Shown here: positions 11,879 through 24,300 of the stretch, one piece after another
How positions within the stretch are numbered: position 1 is the stretch's first letter
Layout of the letters: each line of letters opens with the position of its first letter
Source: Hofstenia miamia
Taxonomy: Eukaryota > Xenacoelomorpha > Acoela
Direction: 5' to 3'
Length of the DNA stretch: 64,000 nucleotides
NCBI GenBank assembly: GCA_004352715.1
Contig: SCFE01000010.1
Coordinates: 1,432,321 to 1,496,320 of the forward strand
Notes under the pieces: generated by a model
The model's database searches: none
Seen by the model: only the letters and a program-made list of their open reading frames with translations
What the model was told of the DNA's origin: nothing
Position numbers and translations under genes: made by a program

Positions 11879-12878
11879 NNNNNNNNNNNNNNNNNNNNNN
11901 NNNNNNNNNNNNNNNNNNNNNNNNNNNNNNNNNNNNNNNNNNNNNNNNNNNNNNNNNNNNNNNNNNNNNNNNNNNNNNNNNNNNNNNNNNNNNNNNNNNN
12001 NNNNNNNNNNNNNNNNNNNNNNNNNNNNNNNNNNNNNNNNNNNNNNNNNNNNNNNNNNNNNNNNNNNNNNNNNNNNNNNNNNNNNNNNNNNNNNNNNNNN
12101 NNNNNNNNNNNNNNNNNNNNNNNNNNNNNNNNNNNNNNNNNNNNNNNNNNNNNNNNNNNNNNNNNNNNNNNNNNNNNNNNNNNNNNNNNNNNNNNNNNNN
12201 NNNNNNNNNNNNNNNNNNNNNNNNNNNNNNNNNNNNNNNNNNNNNNNNNNNNNNNNNNNNNNNNNNNNNNNNNNNNNNNNNNNNNNNNNNNNNNNNNNNN
12301 NNNNNNNNNNNNNNNNNNNNNNNNNNNNNNNNNNNNNNNNNNNNNNNNNNNNNNNNNNNNNNNNNNNNNNNNNNNNNNNNNNNNNNNNNNNNNNNNNNNN
12401 NNNNNNNNNNNNNNNNNNNNNNNNNNNNNNNNNNNNNNNNNNNNNNNNNNNNNNNNNNNNNNNNNNNNNNNNNNNNNNNNNNNNNNNNNNNNNNNNNNNN
12501 NNNNNNNNNNNNNNNNNNNNNNNNNNNNNNNNNNNNNNNNNNNNNNNNNNNNNNNNNNNNNNNNNNNNNNNNNNNNNNNNNNNNNNNNNNNNNNNNNNNN
12601 NNNNNNNNNNNNNNNNNNNNNNNNNNNNNNNNNNNNNNNNNNNNNNNNNNNNNNNNNNNNNNNNNNNNNNNNNNNNNNNNNNNNNNNNNNNNNNNNNNNN
12701 NNNNNNNNNNNNNNNNNNNNNNNNNNNNNNNNNNNNNNNNNNNNNNNNNNNNNNNNNNNNNNNNNNNNNNNNNNNNNNNNNNNNNNNNNNNNNNNNNNNN
12801 NNNNNNNNNNNNNNNNNNNNNNNNNNNNNNNNNNNNNNNNNNNNNNNNNNNNNNNNNNNNNNNNNNNNNNNNNNNNNN
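11879..12878. other. Assembly gap (1,000 N)
   Basis: A gap of exactly 1,000 N, probably a default size. It begins inside a TA run just after MITE copy 1. Confidence 0.99.
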
Positions 12879-13080
12879 TTTGAAAAACAAGATGTCCGCT
12901 ATCAGAAATGAATATCTTCAGGCAAATGTTTCAGTTTTTAGTGTTGAAATGAGTTAATTACGTAAATACAAGATTTTTGGAACATTTTTATTGCAAAAAT
13001 TCTTTTTGTTACCAAAATGAAAAAATCAAGTAAAAATCTAAGATGGCCGACGGTTGCGTGGGTGGCAAACCCCTGATAGG

Positions 13081-13349
13081 CAGGGTTGCGGCCACTGGAT
13101 TAGCATCACTTCAGTATTATAATAATAAATTGTATACAGAACTTATTTATTATTGCCCATTCTTAACATGTGATATACGCTGCATACGCGTTTAATTTAT
13201 TTACACGTTCTATATTTTGCTTTATTCTCATTGGCAGAATATAAATCATGCCACTTATCATCCGATTCATCTGCAATTATAGTGAATTGTTTGCATGAAT
13301 GAAAATATACTTTTAGCATTATGTGATACTAATCCAGTGGCCGCGACTG
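13081..13349. mobile_element. Tc1/mariner-like MITE, copy 2
   Basis: Nearly identical to 11603-11869: I count three substitutions near the right end plus a changed first few bases. The right terminus GGCCGCGACTG is intact and is followed by TA at 13350-13351. High identity points to recent movement. Confidence 0.85.
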
Positions 13350-13639
13350 TACATGTAAACTTTAATTAATAAGATAGCTTCAAGTTAATAATCTAAGTGT
13401 TTCTTCAAATTTTCTATAGCTCATGGCAAAACTATGAGACTTTTGGACAAAATGGTGCCCGTTATAGATGTCCGTTTTACGCGAAACGTGGTCATCATAG
13501 GAAAATGCCGTCAAAACAAGAAATGCAGCAGACATACCGGCCGTGACATCGGTCTAACTTTCACGTTCGAAATGCAATCAACCTGCCAGCCAATTAAGAT
13601 CACAATTGTCATAGTACGTCGCCAAAATGAGCTTTCAAG

Positions 13640-14452
13640 CAAAATGCAACTGACTTGAAATTCTTTTGAAGTCTGGCATTACAGATAGCGAAATATTACT
13701 GTAATTGTCTGGAATTGCCAGGAGCAAATTATACATTAATTCTTCTGTGCTTTCATCAGGACAACCTGGACGAGGCCGACCTAGGAAATTAGGAGGTGAT
13801 GATCGAAGGGTTTTGACAGGCATAGCGCTGAAACAACTAATTTTCTCGGCGAAAAAAAGTCTCTCATCGGTTTAGCGCAAAAACAGACAAGGCACGAGCA
13901 CGATTCAGAGAAAAAAATCTAACATTTTGTAATGAATGTATCGACTACCATTTTCAAGTTGTTTTTCCACCTTCACCGGAATGCCGTGCAAGGTTGGTAC
14001 TCAAAACGAGGCAAAAGACCCGTTAAAAAGGCGCCAAAATTTTCCCCAAAACTTATGGTGTGGAGAGCATTATCTTATCGTAGTTTCTATATGTGTATTA
14101 TCAACGGCCCAGGGTCCATTAACAGCCAAAAGTATTGCAAAATTGTAGAACAATTCCTTACATATGCCGATTGTTTAAATCCAACTGGCTGGATCTTGCA
14201 ACAGGACGAGGCAACTCCTCATACGTCAACGACAACAAAGGCATTTTTTGCAGACAAAAATGTTCAGATAATGTCTCCTATCGAGAACGTCTGGCGGATA
14301 CTAAAAGCCAACTTTGAAAAGAAAAATCCTCAAAATTTGACCGAATTGAGAAGGTAAATACTTGAATCGCAAGATGTTATTACCGAAGAAGTTCGAGTCC
14401 CTTTAATGGACGCCACCTCAAAGCGGATAAAGACGTGCTCCGAACAGCGATA
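13640..14452 (+). pseudogene. Tc1/mariner transposase fossil
   Basis: The plus strand holds, in order: remnants of a helix-turn-helix (EILLKSGITDSEILL near 13657); the linker motif GRGRPRKL near 13770; and an open stretch from 13932 to 14357 with WYSKRG, SPKLMVWRAL, the second catalytic block WILQQDEATPHTS (normally QQDNAPxHT) and SPIENVW, the block with the third acidic residue. Residues expected just before SPIENVW are deleted, and the first Asp block is not visible. The end of the protein (SKRIKTCSEQR, stop at 14450-14452) is in another frame. Terminal inverted repeats were not found. Confidence 0.8.
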
Positions 14453-14935
14453 AACTTAGGCTTAGTTTGACATCACATTTTAGCTCTTTGTTATGTATAG
14501 CTGAGTCACAAATTTTATTTTAACCTGAACTATACAACAAAATATTTAATTCAATCTCAACTAAATATTGTCAGTAACATTGTTCATTTGCACTCAAAAT
14601 TATCGCATGCACGTTAGAAATCTACGCCTATTTAGGTATCGACTGTCATGTGTACGTCAAAAATAAAAAGTGCGTATGACTGACTATCTCCCAGTAGCTA
14701 TGTTTATAATGATTGGTTTGGTTGATCGATAGTAAATAATTTTATTTCCATATTCACATGTATATTATCTAAATATAATAATGTCAAATAAATTCATCGA
14801 TCGATGTTTAACTGATACTAATAATGAGGGGTTGAGTCAGAGTTGGAACCGGCCGGAAATTTTAAGGTAGTTTTCCGGCAAAAGTTAATACCGGCCGTCC
14901 GGTTTGGACCTATACATTTTATTTGTATTGTATAT

Positions 14936-15466
14936 TTAATCTATGCATATATATATTTTCCCGAGACACGGGATACCTTGATCTGTTAATCGCAGTAACT
15001 TTATAACTGGTTCAAAAATAGACAAAACCTTCTCTGTCGTCCCCACCATGCCTCGTCCATAATGCGTGTTCGGATAACCTGGACAGCTTCTAAATTTTTC
15101 GAATGTTTTGCAAATTCGACAAATTTGCGGTCGGCAACTGTCTCTTGCAGACACTGTTTTGAATCCCAAACTCGACTTAGACAAATAAATTTTGTCGCAA
15201 ACCTGGTGTCGTTGGGTTTGAGGAGCTGCAGTTTATAATGCTCACGGAATATACACATTGTCGCATGATGGTTTGATATAAAGTTCACTATTTCCTTTCC
15301 CTCCTTACAATTTTCGGCGACCCTTATGATAGCTTTTGGAAAAGCTTCCAATAGTAAGTGCAGACATTGCGATTCACAAGCTGCCGGGGTGATACGATCG
15401 AATTTTTTCTGAACAAGTAACCCACTGGCCTTGCAGTTTGCTGCATTATCTGGATGTCATTTTACC
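14936..15466 (-). pseudogene. hAT transposase fossil (catalytic region)
   Basis: The minus strand from about 15466 encodes DNAANCKASGLLVQKKF, the hAT catalytic-core block usually read as TDNAxNCK. It continues in phase to QCLHLLLEAFPKAI, where hAT proteins have C-A-H-xLNL-like residues, then LKPNDTRFATKFICL (the conserved TRFAT block) and VWDSKQCLQETV. A frameshift near 15000 moves the reading to PVIKLLRLTDQG. Sequence upstream of the DNAAN block is stopped. It lies within the candidate element 14838-16239. Confidence 0.8.
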
Positions 15467-15770
15467 GGAAACGTGGGTTATGGATAATTTCAATCTAAAG
15501 TAGGTTTTCATGATAATGATTTATTTCTCTATTCTACATTGATGTCATTCAGAACTAATAACTGGATAAGTCCAAACATGTAAACATGATCTTTTTAATA
15601 GTAGGGCTTCCAAGTAATTATATATTGCCTTAACTTCGTGTATATCCATTACTTTATGTCAAAAGCATTTAGATTTTTAAGTTTTTCAGCGATAGCTAAA
15701 ACATTGGCACTTGCTTATACATACAATAATGGGAATATTAATCACTACTAGTAGAATTAAAAAAAAATTA

Positions 15771-15789
15771 ATATATATATATATATATT
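15771..15789. repeat. TA microsatellite
   Basis: A short AT dinucleotide run inside the candidate hAT element. Confidence 0.9.
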
Positions 15790-16794
15790 GTTTTTTGCAC
15801 AGCTATTGACAAGTTCGATACTGCCGACTGTGTCACTGCTTCAGTCGGATGCGTCTGTCTGATACTATCAGTCCAGCGCCTGCTGTTATTTCTTCCCGAT
15901 TGGGCTGCAGATGGTTTGAGATGAACACAGCCACCTTGCTACAATTGCTAAGTAGGGAACTCCTGTTCCCAGGAAGACCAATATGACACCATGTCAAAAT
16001 TATTGTTAGTATGAAAGTCTTTATTTATCAGTTATACCAACAATAACCCATTAATTTTAATTTAATTAATCAAAAAATGACGGCACTGGTAAAATTTATG
16101 TATTTAGTTCAGAAATATCAAGCCCATTTTAGCCCATGACATTTCGGCCTAACCCAGCCCACTTCCATTTCTGCCTACGACCCGACATTGAATTTTCTGA
16201 CCGGCCCGACATATAAAAAATTGACCCGTTACCATCTCTAGTTATTGGTAGACTATTAACAATATATTTCTATTTAGAGGCTTTGATTTTTGTTGCGAAT
16301 TGCGATTTTTTATTACAATTCTAGTATTTCGTCTGTTTATAGTAAAAAAATTCGCACTACGATCAATTTTTTATTGCTCATGAAATATGTGAGTGTTTTG
16401 ATCAGACGTTTACCCTCCATCCTTTACTTCTTTCTTTTTTTTAGTGAGTAATGCTTATATTTTTGTTGATAGATATCCCATAAATTCAGATTTTATCACA
16501 AAATTTTTATTTTAATCTAATTTTGATGTTAGTACACAAATATGGTCCAGAAGATATTGACTTTTATGTAAAAAACAAATACGCATTTTTTGAAAATTTC
16601 TAACTTTGCAATTCCACATTTCTCAATGTAAAATGGATGAATTACCATATGATCTAGATCGGCAATTCCAGGGTAAAATCTATCAGAAGGCCATATTGTT
16701 TTCAAGTAATATTTGGGGGTTCAATTTTTTTTGGCATCATTTGTTAATATTGTATCATAATACTCTGAGTATTATTTAATAAAAAACTTTCCAA

Positions 16795-16849
16795 CCGGTG
16801 ACATAGCTGGGCCTGATCCGGCCCGTGGCCCGCTACTATGGTATCACTG
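16795..16849 (-). mobile_element. Possible hAT terminus
   Basis: Read on the minus strand, the stretch starts CAGTGATACCATAG and continues into CGGGCCACGGGCCGGATC. This has the look of hAT ends, with a CAG start and self-complementary GGCCCG words. No partner end was found. It sits only 110 bases before the glutamine synthetase start codon. Confidence 0.35.
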
Positions 16850-16943
16850 ATCAACATGTTTTCATATGCACATTTAGTATACTTTTCCGACTTTTGAGGC
16901 TGGAAAAATATTGGAGTAGTTTTGATTTAAGTTTTTACATCGG

Positions 16944-16958
16944 TTCTTGTTGTTTCAG
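16944..16958 (+). promoter_or_regulatory. Splice acceptor just before the GS start codon
   Basis: The pyrimidine-rich stretch TTCTTGTTGTTTCAG ends at 16958 and is followed by CC and then ATG at 16961. It is as good an acceptor as those before the later exons. It implies either an upstream non-coding exon or addition of a spliced leader. Confidence 0.65.
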
Positions 16959-16960
16959 CC

Positions 16961-17466
16961 ATGCGTTTAACGGCATTGTTGCGAGTAGCTGTACGTAATC
17001 CTTTTCCACCGGCTCCCATCTTAAATCAATGCGAGGCAGTCGTGAATCTCCCGATTTCGCAAACACTCTTGGAGTATGTTTGGGTGGATGGAACAAGAGA
17101 TACACTTAGAAGTAAATCGCGCTCTGTCGATAAACCACCGGCTCAAATAAAGGATGTGCCCATGTGGAATTTCGACGGTTCCTCAACATTCCAAGCAGAT
17201 GCTGCCAAAGATTCTGACAGAATTCTGAAACCANNNNNNNNNNNAGTCGTGAATCTCCCGATTTCGCAAACACTCTTGGAGTATGTTTGGGTGGATGGAA
17301 CAAGAGATACACTTAGAAGTAAATCGCGCTCTGTCGATAAACCACCGGCTCAAATAAAGGATGTGCCCATGTGGAATTTCGACGGTTCCTCAACATTCCA
17401 AGCAGATGCTGCCAAAGATTCTGACAGAATTCTGAAACCAGCCGCTATGTTTAAAGATCCGTTCAG
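16961..17466 (+). CDS. GLUL: GS exon 1 (contains false duplication)
   Basis: Starts at ATG 16961, two bases after an acceptor. It ends at the donor GTAAAG (17467) with two bases of an Arg codon, completed by exon 2. It encodes the N-terminal beta-grasp domain with YVWVDGT and [12 protein letters not shown]. As assembled, bases 17038-17233 repeat identically as 17245-17440 across an 11-N gap (17234-17244), so the domain appears twice. The likely true exon is 16961-17037 joined to 17245-17466 (299 bases). Confidence 0.9.
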
Positions 17467-20400
17467 GTAAAGTTAATAACTATTTATTCCAATGAAAGTT
17501 TATTTATACGCATTTTATGGGATGTTTCAGTTGGGTCATTATTTTCTTCCCTTTAATATATCATTGCTTAAAAAGTATTCAAGATAACAGAAGTAAATTG
17601 CGTTGTTTTGTTATTCAGAATCATTTTAACCTTGTACTTGACATGTGCATTTATTCATCGCAAACAAGCATACGGGTAATAATCTTTCAAAAATATAAAG
17701 TAATTACACGATTTTGGCACTTCTGATCCGTGATCAGACGAGTATCTAATTTAGTTGGTTGACATTATCAAGATTTAGCGAACTCTTATTAAAAAATTGA
17801 ATTGAAACCAAAATGCTAAATTTGGATTTGGGCTAGTTAAAGTTTCGTAAAACTACGTATTTAGTGTACTCATTTTCTATTTTAAAATTTTTTAATGGCA
17901 ACAAGCAACTCCGATTGATTAGACAATGGGGGAAGTCGCTTTGTGGAGTAAACAAAGCAATTCTGCTTCATTAAACTTGTGACTAATAAATTTAATGCTA
18001 TTAATGATTATATTTCTTTTAAATAATAGTTTTTCTCTACTACACTGCTAAATAAATTGTATTTTTTTATATTAGGTGACCATGAAGTGTTTAAATCATT
18101 CCAATAGTTGCACTAAACTGAATTGGAAGATTTGAGCTAGTATCTAATTCATATATTTTTTTTTACCATTGGATATAATTCACAAATATTTGTTACCAAG
18201 TGAGGTAGAAATTTAAATATATTTTAAAAGTGCAATATGGCAAAGGTAAGTGTTTCTGTTATGACAGGAAATTACCTATCTACATTATAATTATGTTTGA
18301 AATGATGTACACGCAAGTATGAACCGAAAGACAATTAGAGATATTCTTCCAAATGTATTGTTTGAAACAAATTTGTGGTGCAAAAATCAAAAACAGCAAA
18401 CATTTACATAAATTCAAAACGCCGACTGTTGTCTCCAAACGTTGGAATTATTTTTTGAGTGAGCTCAGTTTTCTTGTTTTCAATTAGTTTTGTATTAGCT
18501 GCAATTGTGTGGAGAGACTGTGCATAGTAGATCTCAACCAAGTTTTAATGCGTCGCATTGTTGAAAAGGTTCGTTCAATTGAACTGCTTTTCATAAATTA
18601 TAAATTTACCGGGCAAATTTTTCTGCGCGTAGAGAAACTTCTTGGTATTTCAAAAATCAAACCATTTGAGAGACATCCAACTAGATTGTCAATGATATAT
18701 TTGTTGGACAAAACTTCTAATATCTTAACAATAATTACTCTTGAAAGTTTTTCCATATATTTTGGCTGTAACAACATTCGGTTAAAAAAGTGTTGTCATC
18801 CGGAACGCGATGGGTTAATGCTGAATAAATTTCATCAAGATAATGAACGGATTTTCTGTAATACTCTGATGGATTAACTGGCCTGTATATTTGTTTCGTA
18901 CATTTTCTTTGGTGTTGAAATCATAGCTCCGATATCACCAGTAAGTTCATTCGCTTGAAATGCGTTGTCGCACAGAACTTACTTTCATCTGAACACCTTT
19001 TAGAGTATTTGTTAGGGGTTCACATGCTTCTAATTACTAACCAATTCTGCACACACTACTGCAAAAAGTTGAAGTGCTTATAGAGGAATACAGTTTAAGC
19101 GTTTCTTCAATGATGAAGATTAACTATGAAGTTCATCATCAATTCGTGCTTCACGTAACAGCGAGATATTTGGGACTAAGACGCCGCGTTGGACTATTTC
19201 AGAACTAAGTCATTGATCACCAGTTTTAGTCGGTGCGAAACACAATTAACAGATGTAGTTTTTCCAAGGCTTCAGAGCAAGCTTCGAGGCACATTCTTAT
19301 CAAAATTTAACTCCAGCTTCGGCTAAGGAGTTGTCGGATGGCAAATTTTTTTAAAATTTACAAGAATTTTCATAAATTGTTTATAACATCAAGGATCTTT
19401 ATGGAGCAAGAATCAACTAATAAAAATAGCAGTTTTCAAAAAACGCTCTGGAGCTGAAGCCGTTCCATAAACATCTGGCTGCAGCTCCGTCGGAATTTTA
19501 AATATTACACCAGCTCTGAGAAAATTGCTCTGCTCCATGGCTCTAGCTCCGGCTCCAGCTCCGAAGCCTTGGTTTTTTCTATAAATTTGATTTCTTGTAG
19601 CTTGAAGATACTTAGTGAGACAAGTCATAGTCGAGCAAACAACACAATTAGCCGTGGTTAAATGAACATTGTTCACTTTTTAAGATTGGCATCGCATAAT
19701 CCATCCACAATAAAGAATTGATCACGCTTTTTCAGTTATAACCGCACCCGCTAGAACACATGTACTTTCAATTTAAAAAAAACGCTAAACATAACACAAA
19801 ATTAAAAATCTAATGTATTTGTCATGGATGACTAATGAGTTTTTAATGTTGTCATTTAACAGCCACTTTGTTTGTGTGTGAGGGTGTTGGTAGCAGTTTA
19901 AATAATAGCATAGAATTCCTTCCAGTAGAGGAATTTAGTACTGAAGCCTTTACCAGCTAATCTAAATTAACAAAATTAAATTTTTGAATTTCGCAAAATT
20001 TTTATACCGCTTGTACGTGGTATTCATATGTTATTGAACATATTGCTTGGTTATTGCTGTTTAGAGGTCAACGGTTTTCAAAGTTTGAGTTGGGTTAAGT
20101 TTTAACTACAATTCGAGAAATTGTTCTCTTCTCTGTACTGAGTAGCATTGCTTTATATCATCCATATTACATAGTAATACCAACAAAAAGAAGTTTTCCG
20201 GAAAGAGTCTGTCAGGATTATTTACTTCATTAACCACCTAAATGTCATTGGTGACTAATTGAGACAATTTCTAATTCTTTTCTAATATGTAGCTTAAATT
20301 TAAATACAAAGTGAATGCTGTCGTTTCCTTAGTAAAGAAAAAAGTTAATTTTTTCCAAGTTAAGAAATGCATGAAAACACTTTATATGTAAGCCAACATT

Positions 20401-21329
20401 GCATTTTGAGCAATGCTCTCGCGTTCTTTGATGACATTGATTTCCTTGTATTTGATTATGATAAATGTCATCATAGTGAATACCATCTTCTACTCTGCTG
20501 TCCTCAATACTATGAATATTTACTCCTTATGGTTTCTCATGATTAGCTGTCCATCTAATTAAAAATATTTGAACAATTTTGTGTGGAAAATTAGTTTAGT
20601 TAAGAGATCCACATTTGTTTCAGGAATTAATCCAGGCATTTGCATTGTCACGTTAATTCTAAGAGGAAATCACCATTTTGCCATGAGATTCAACACATTA
20701 TCCACTCTCCCTGTGTAATCATTATAGGCAGTTACTGAATTGGACATTTATTCCATAATTTTTTAAGCTTGTTTGCAACAAATAGTATCCGATATACGTT
20801 TTTACAGGGATTTTTGCACCCTGTATATTTAATCTGACTGCTACAACTCTGTTATCATTTCATCTGGTGAAAATTATGCCATTAACTGTATCCAAAGGAA
20901 AATCCTCAAATTCGCAATTCCTAGGATTTGGTCAAACAATGTATTGCTCTTCAACAGTGCCAACAGTTTGACTTGTGAAAAAATTATCCATAAGTATATG
21001 ATAAGACTTGTTGATGGTAGAAGTCTGCTGTGCATTAATAGAACGATAGCAGCATCAAGATAATATTCTTTTGGTATACATTTTTCAATTCTGAAAAGCT
21101 GACGTAATCTTCAGGTGATACCTAAATTACGTCATTTGCCTTTTATTTTAATTATTTATAAGGCTTACAAAAATTGTTTACATCAATTCTTTATTTCAGT
21201 AATTTATTGTTAACCCTTGCTTGTCTAAAAAGGGGATAATGATTGTTTTATGTTTAATAAAAAAATGAAAGACTTTCACAAACTTACAAACAGTCACTGT
21301 TTTTATACGCAATTACAAAGCAATACCAA

Positions 21330-21372
<43 letters not shown>

Positions 21373-24300
21373 CCTATTCATAACAAATTATAAAATGATT
21401 TAAGCACGTGACTGCTTTTAAAAATATAAGGGTCACTACGTAGAATTTCACTTGCTTCTTAGAGAGGGTGTCACCTAAAAGACTGATTATTTTAAAACAC
21501 ACCAGTATAAATTTCTCCGTTTTGTGAGCTCTGGCATTCTTTCAGTAGCTTTTGTTTACACAGCCTGCAATTTATCCCAGCTTTCTAAGCTAGTAAAATT
21601 GACACCATTGTTCCTCGATACTTGTAGAAAGTTATAATTTTTCCCATGTCTTTTATGTAAGTTGAATGAAATTTGTAGCATACGACAACATTCGAACAAT
21701 AGTTTTTCTTGTTTTTGCATTTTTCTATTATCCATTATTTTCTATTGACTCGTTAATTACAAGCTGCATATTGTAAGCCTTGCATAGAACGTTTCTATGC
21801 TACTATGTTACCGCCAGTATCCGTTTTTGCTTCCTCATGGTATTGTACGTAAATCATACTTTTTCAAGGCATTAAAAACTTAATTCAACAGGAATTATTG
21901 AGCCCTATTTTATTAAATTGTAAAATGTCAATGAAGTCGTATTAAGAATGAAATCTGTGGCAATATATCGACTGCTTGGAGCACACTTGTGCTAAGTACA
22001 AAACTTCTTTGCTCCAAAATCGACATTTAGCACAAGTGTGCACCAAGAATTCGGTTAAATGTCACTTAACCTTTTTATATCGCCACCTATATGTTGGAAA
22101 GTAACGAGAATACCGAAAAACTAACGCGTGGATATTAAAGATGGCGCTTCATTCTTTTAGAAACATACATAAACTGATTTTCGCCAAAATGCGACTTAGC
22201 ACATTTGTGCTCCAAGCAGTCGATGTATAGTGTAAGCCATGTTTTTGAAATCGATTACTATAAATTTTCTGATATTAGCAATGTATGCGTCCAGACACAC
22301 TGAAATATTTAGTCTCAGTAAATTCCATGAGACTTGGCAAGCAGACCTCTATTTACTTCAATCTTGTATGGTAAATTTCGGGCCGAGGTGGGTCCGGCCA
22401 AGATTTAAAAACGCGAGATATGTCAACTTTGAATCTAGTATTTGTTCTATTCCTTTCCAATCTTCCGCAAGTCGAAAGAATTGCATAATTGTAAGAAAGC
22501 GAAATTTCTAATCCTTTAAATGTAATTCGTGTTTAACTTGGGCTGGGATTAGATTTACAAGCTATACCAACAACTTGTGTTTTTATCATTTTACATTAAA
22601 ATGTTTGCTAGCAAGAATCGTATCCTTAGAATTAATGCACGATACTAATGTATTTTCAAATTTAATTAATGAGAGTGACATTATTCAATACAGTGATTTA
22701 TGACACTTGCAAAAATCGGTAATTTACCAGGAGACATATTCCTTGACGATTTTGAATTCTCAGCTTATCAATAATAAATATTTGCTTTTAATACAAATCA
22801 TTTTCAATAGAATTCGTTTATCACATTCACATTCTGGGTGATTAAATTTAAATGTATATAATGTGTTTGAATGTGTAGATATATTTATATCTTCCACTCT
22901 GCAATGACTCTTAAGTTGATATTATATTACTGAGTTTTTTATAAAAAGACCAAAGTTGGAAACGGTGACACGAGGTGGGCTGGGGACGAGAGTAAACGAG
23001 CCCGGGGTGGAAATTCCATTCCGTTTCCAGCTCTGGACAAGACAAACATGACATGAACGTAAATTGATGGGTTAGTTTTATACTCCCCTGTCCTAAAATA
23101 GCGGCTGAGTTTAATTTCAAGTTTTATAAATTTGTGTTTTTAGGGTGCTAGGTGATTCATTTGGGTGATTTGTAGCCATCCAGAACAGCGATAGCCACCC
23201 GTAAATAAGTTAATAGTATTGAAATTCACGTATTCTCTCTTAAATTTTCTCAGGAAGAGGATTAGGAATTCAAGGGAAATAATTGTACTGCACATTCTAA
23301 CTTTTCCTACTTCATCTGAAAATGTCAAAAAAGTGCCTGATTTAAAAGAGCGTAGCTTGTCACATTTACAGTTTAATAGTCCTAGTTTTCCCGCGAATAA
23401 AAATCTTTAACCTTTTTTTAAAACTTTTTAGAAAGTAACTTTACATTTTCTAAGCTATGTTCCCCGACTTTATATTGCAAAAATCAGAATGAGATTCGCG
23501 TATTTTCCTGTAAAGTTATAACGACTTGAAATCAAACGCAGCAGTTATTTTGTGACGGAGGTAGTAATTAAATACGTATGTATGACGTGAAAAAGTCATT
23601 TGCTAAAGCACATACGTATTTCTTCAGTCTTAGTAGAAAACTGAAATACAAATTAACTTAATATTTACACTGTTGTAAACATTTCCAATTTGATAGCTAT
23701 TAAGATATTTTAAGAAATTTCGTCGATGGTATGTATACAACATTTCTTTACTGTCGCCTTTTGTAAATCATTTTTGTTCATCAAGACTGTTATTTTGCAT
23801 TTGTTTAAGTTCATATTGTATCTGTATGTGAATTTGGCTTCAAGGCATTTTCAAGAAAACGTCAAAGCAGACAAAACAATCCTAAACTATTCCGAACTTG
23901 ACATCTTGTGTTTGTGTTTTGCTGCTGCAACGATAGTTCCGGGATACGGCCAGGCATTGCCTCACAGTTTTTACCACTGTTTTGTGACGAGTAAAAAATA
24001 TCACATTTTTCTTGTTTTTCATTATTAAATTCTCACTTATGTGATCGTTCAAAAAATTAATTTTTAGATTTTTTTCAATTTGTTGGACAAATTTAGATCT
24101 TGGTAGTTCACTAAGAATTATTAGGGAGTTTTAGCTGCCAAAAGCACTATTATTAATATCCAACGTCTTTAAATGCATTGTTTGCAATAGAAGCTAAAAT
24201 CGGATGAAGATTTTATACATGTATTTTATTGAATTGGGATTTCGACTCGGTAATTGTAAAGGCTCGTTCCCCTTCTGAAGGCGATAAATGGTTGTTATTG

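Larger units (their letters stand above)
14838..16239. mobile_element. Candidate hAT element
   Basis: The left end begins CAGAGTTGGAACCGGCCGG. The right end, read inward on the minus strand, begins TAGAGATGGTAACGGG. CAGAG-TGG termini followed by GC-rich CCGG/GGCCCG words are common in hAT elements, and the span contains a hAT transposase fossil. I could not find a matching 8-bp target duplication, so the boundaries are provisional. Confidence 0.5.

Noticed and set aside
11787-12957. Long open frames across the gap
   Set aside because: They consist of N. The same holds for frames over 8706-9423, 25141-25787 and 27481-27746.
16961-17466. A glutamine synthetase with two N-terminal domains
   Set aside because: The repeat is base-identical and abuts an N gap, and the single-copy version has the normal length.
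19413-19676. Gly/Ala-rich small protein on the minus strand
   Set aside because: Its composition comes from imperfect GCTCC repeats, and no start context or homologue is recognisable.
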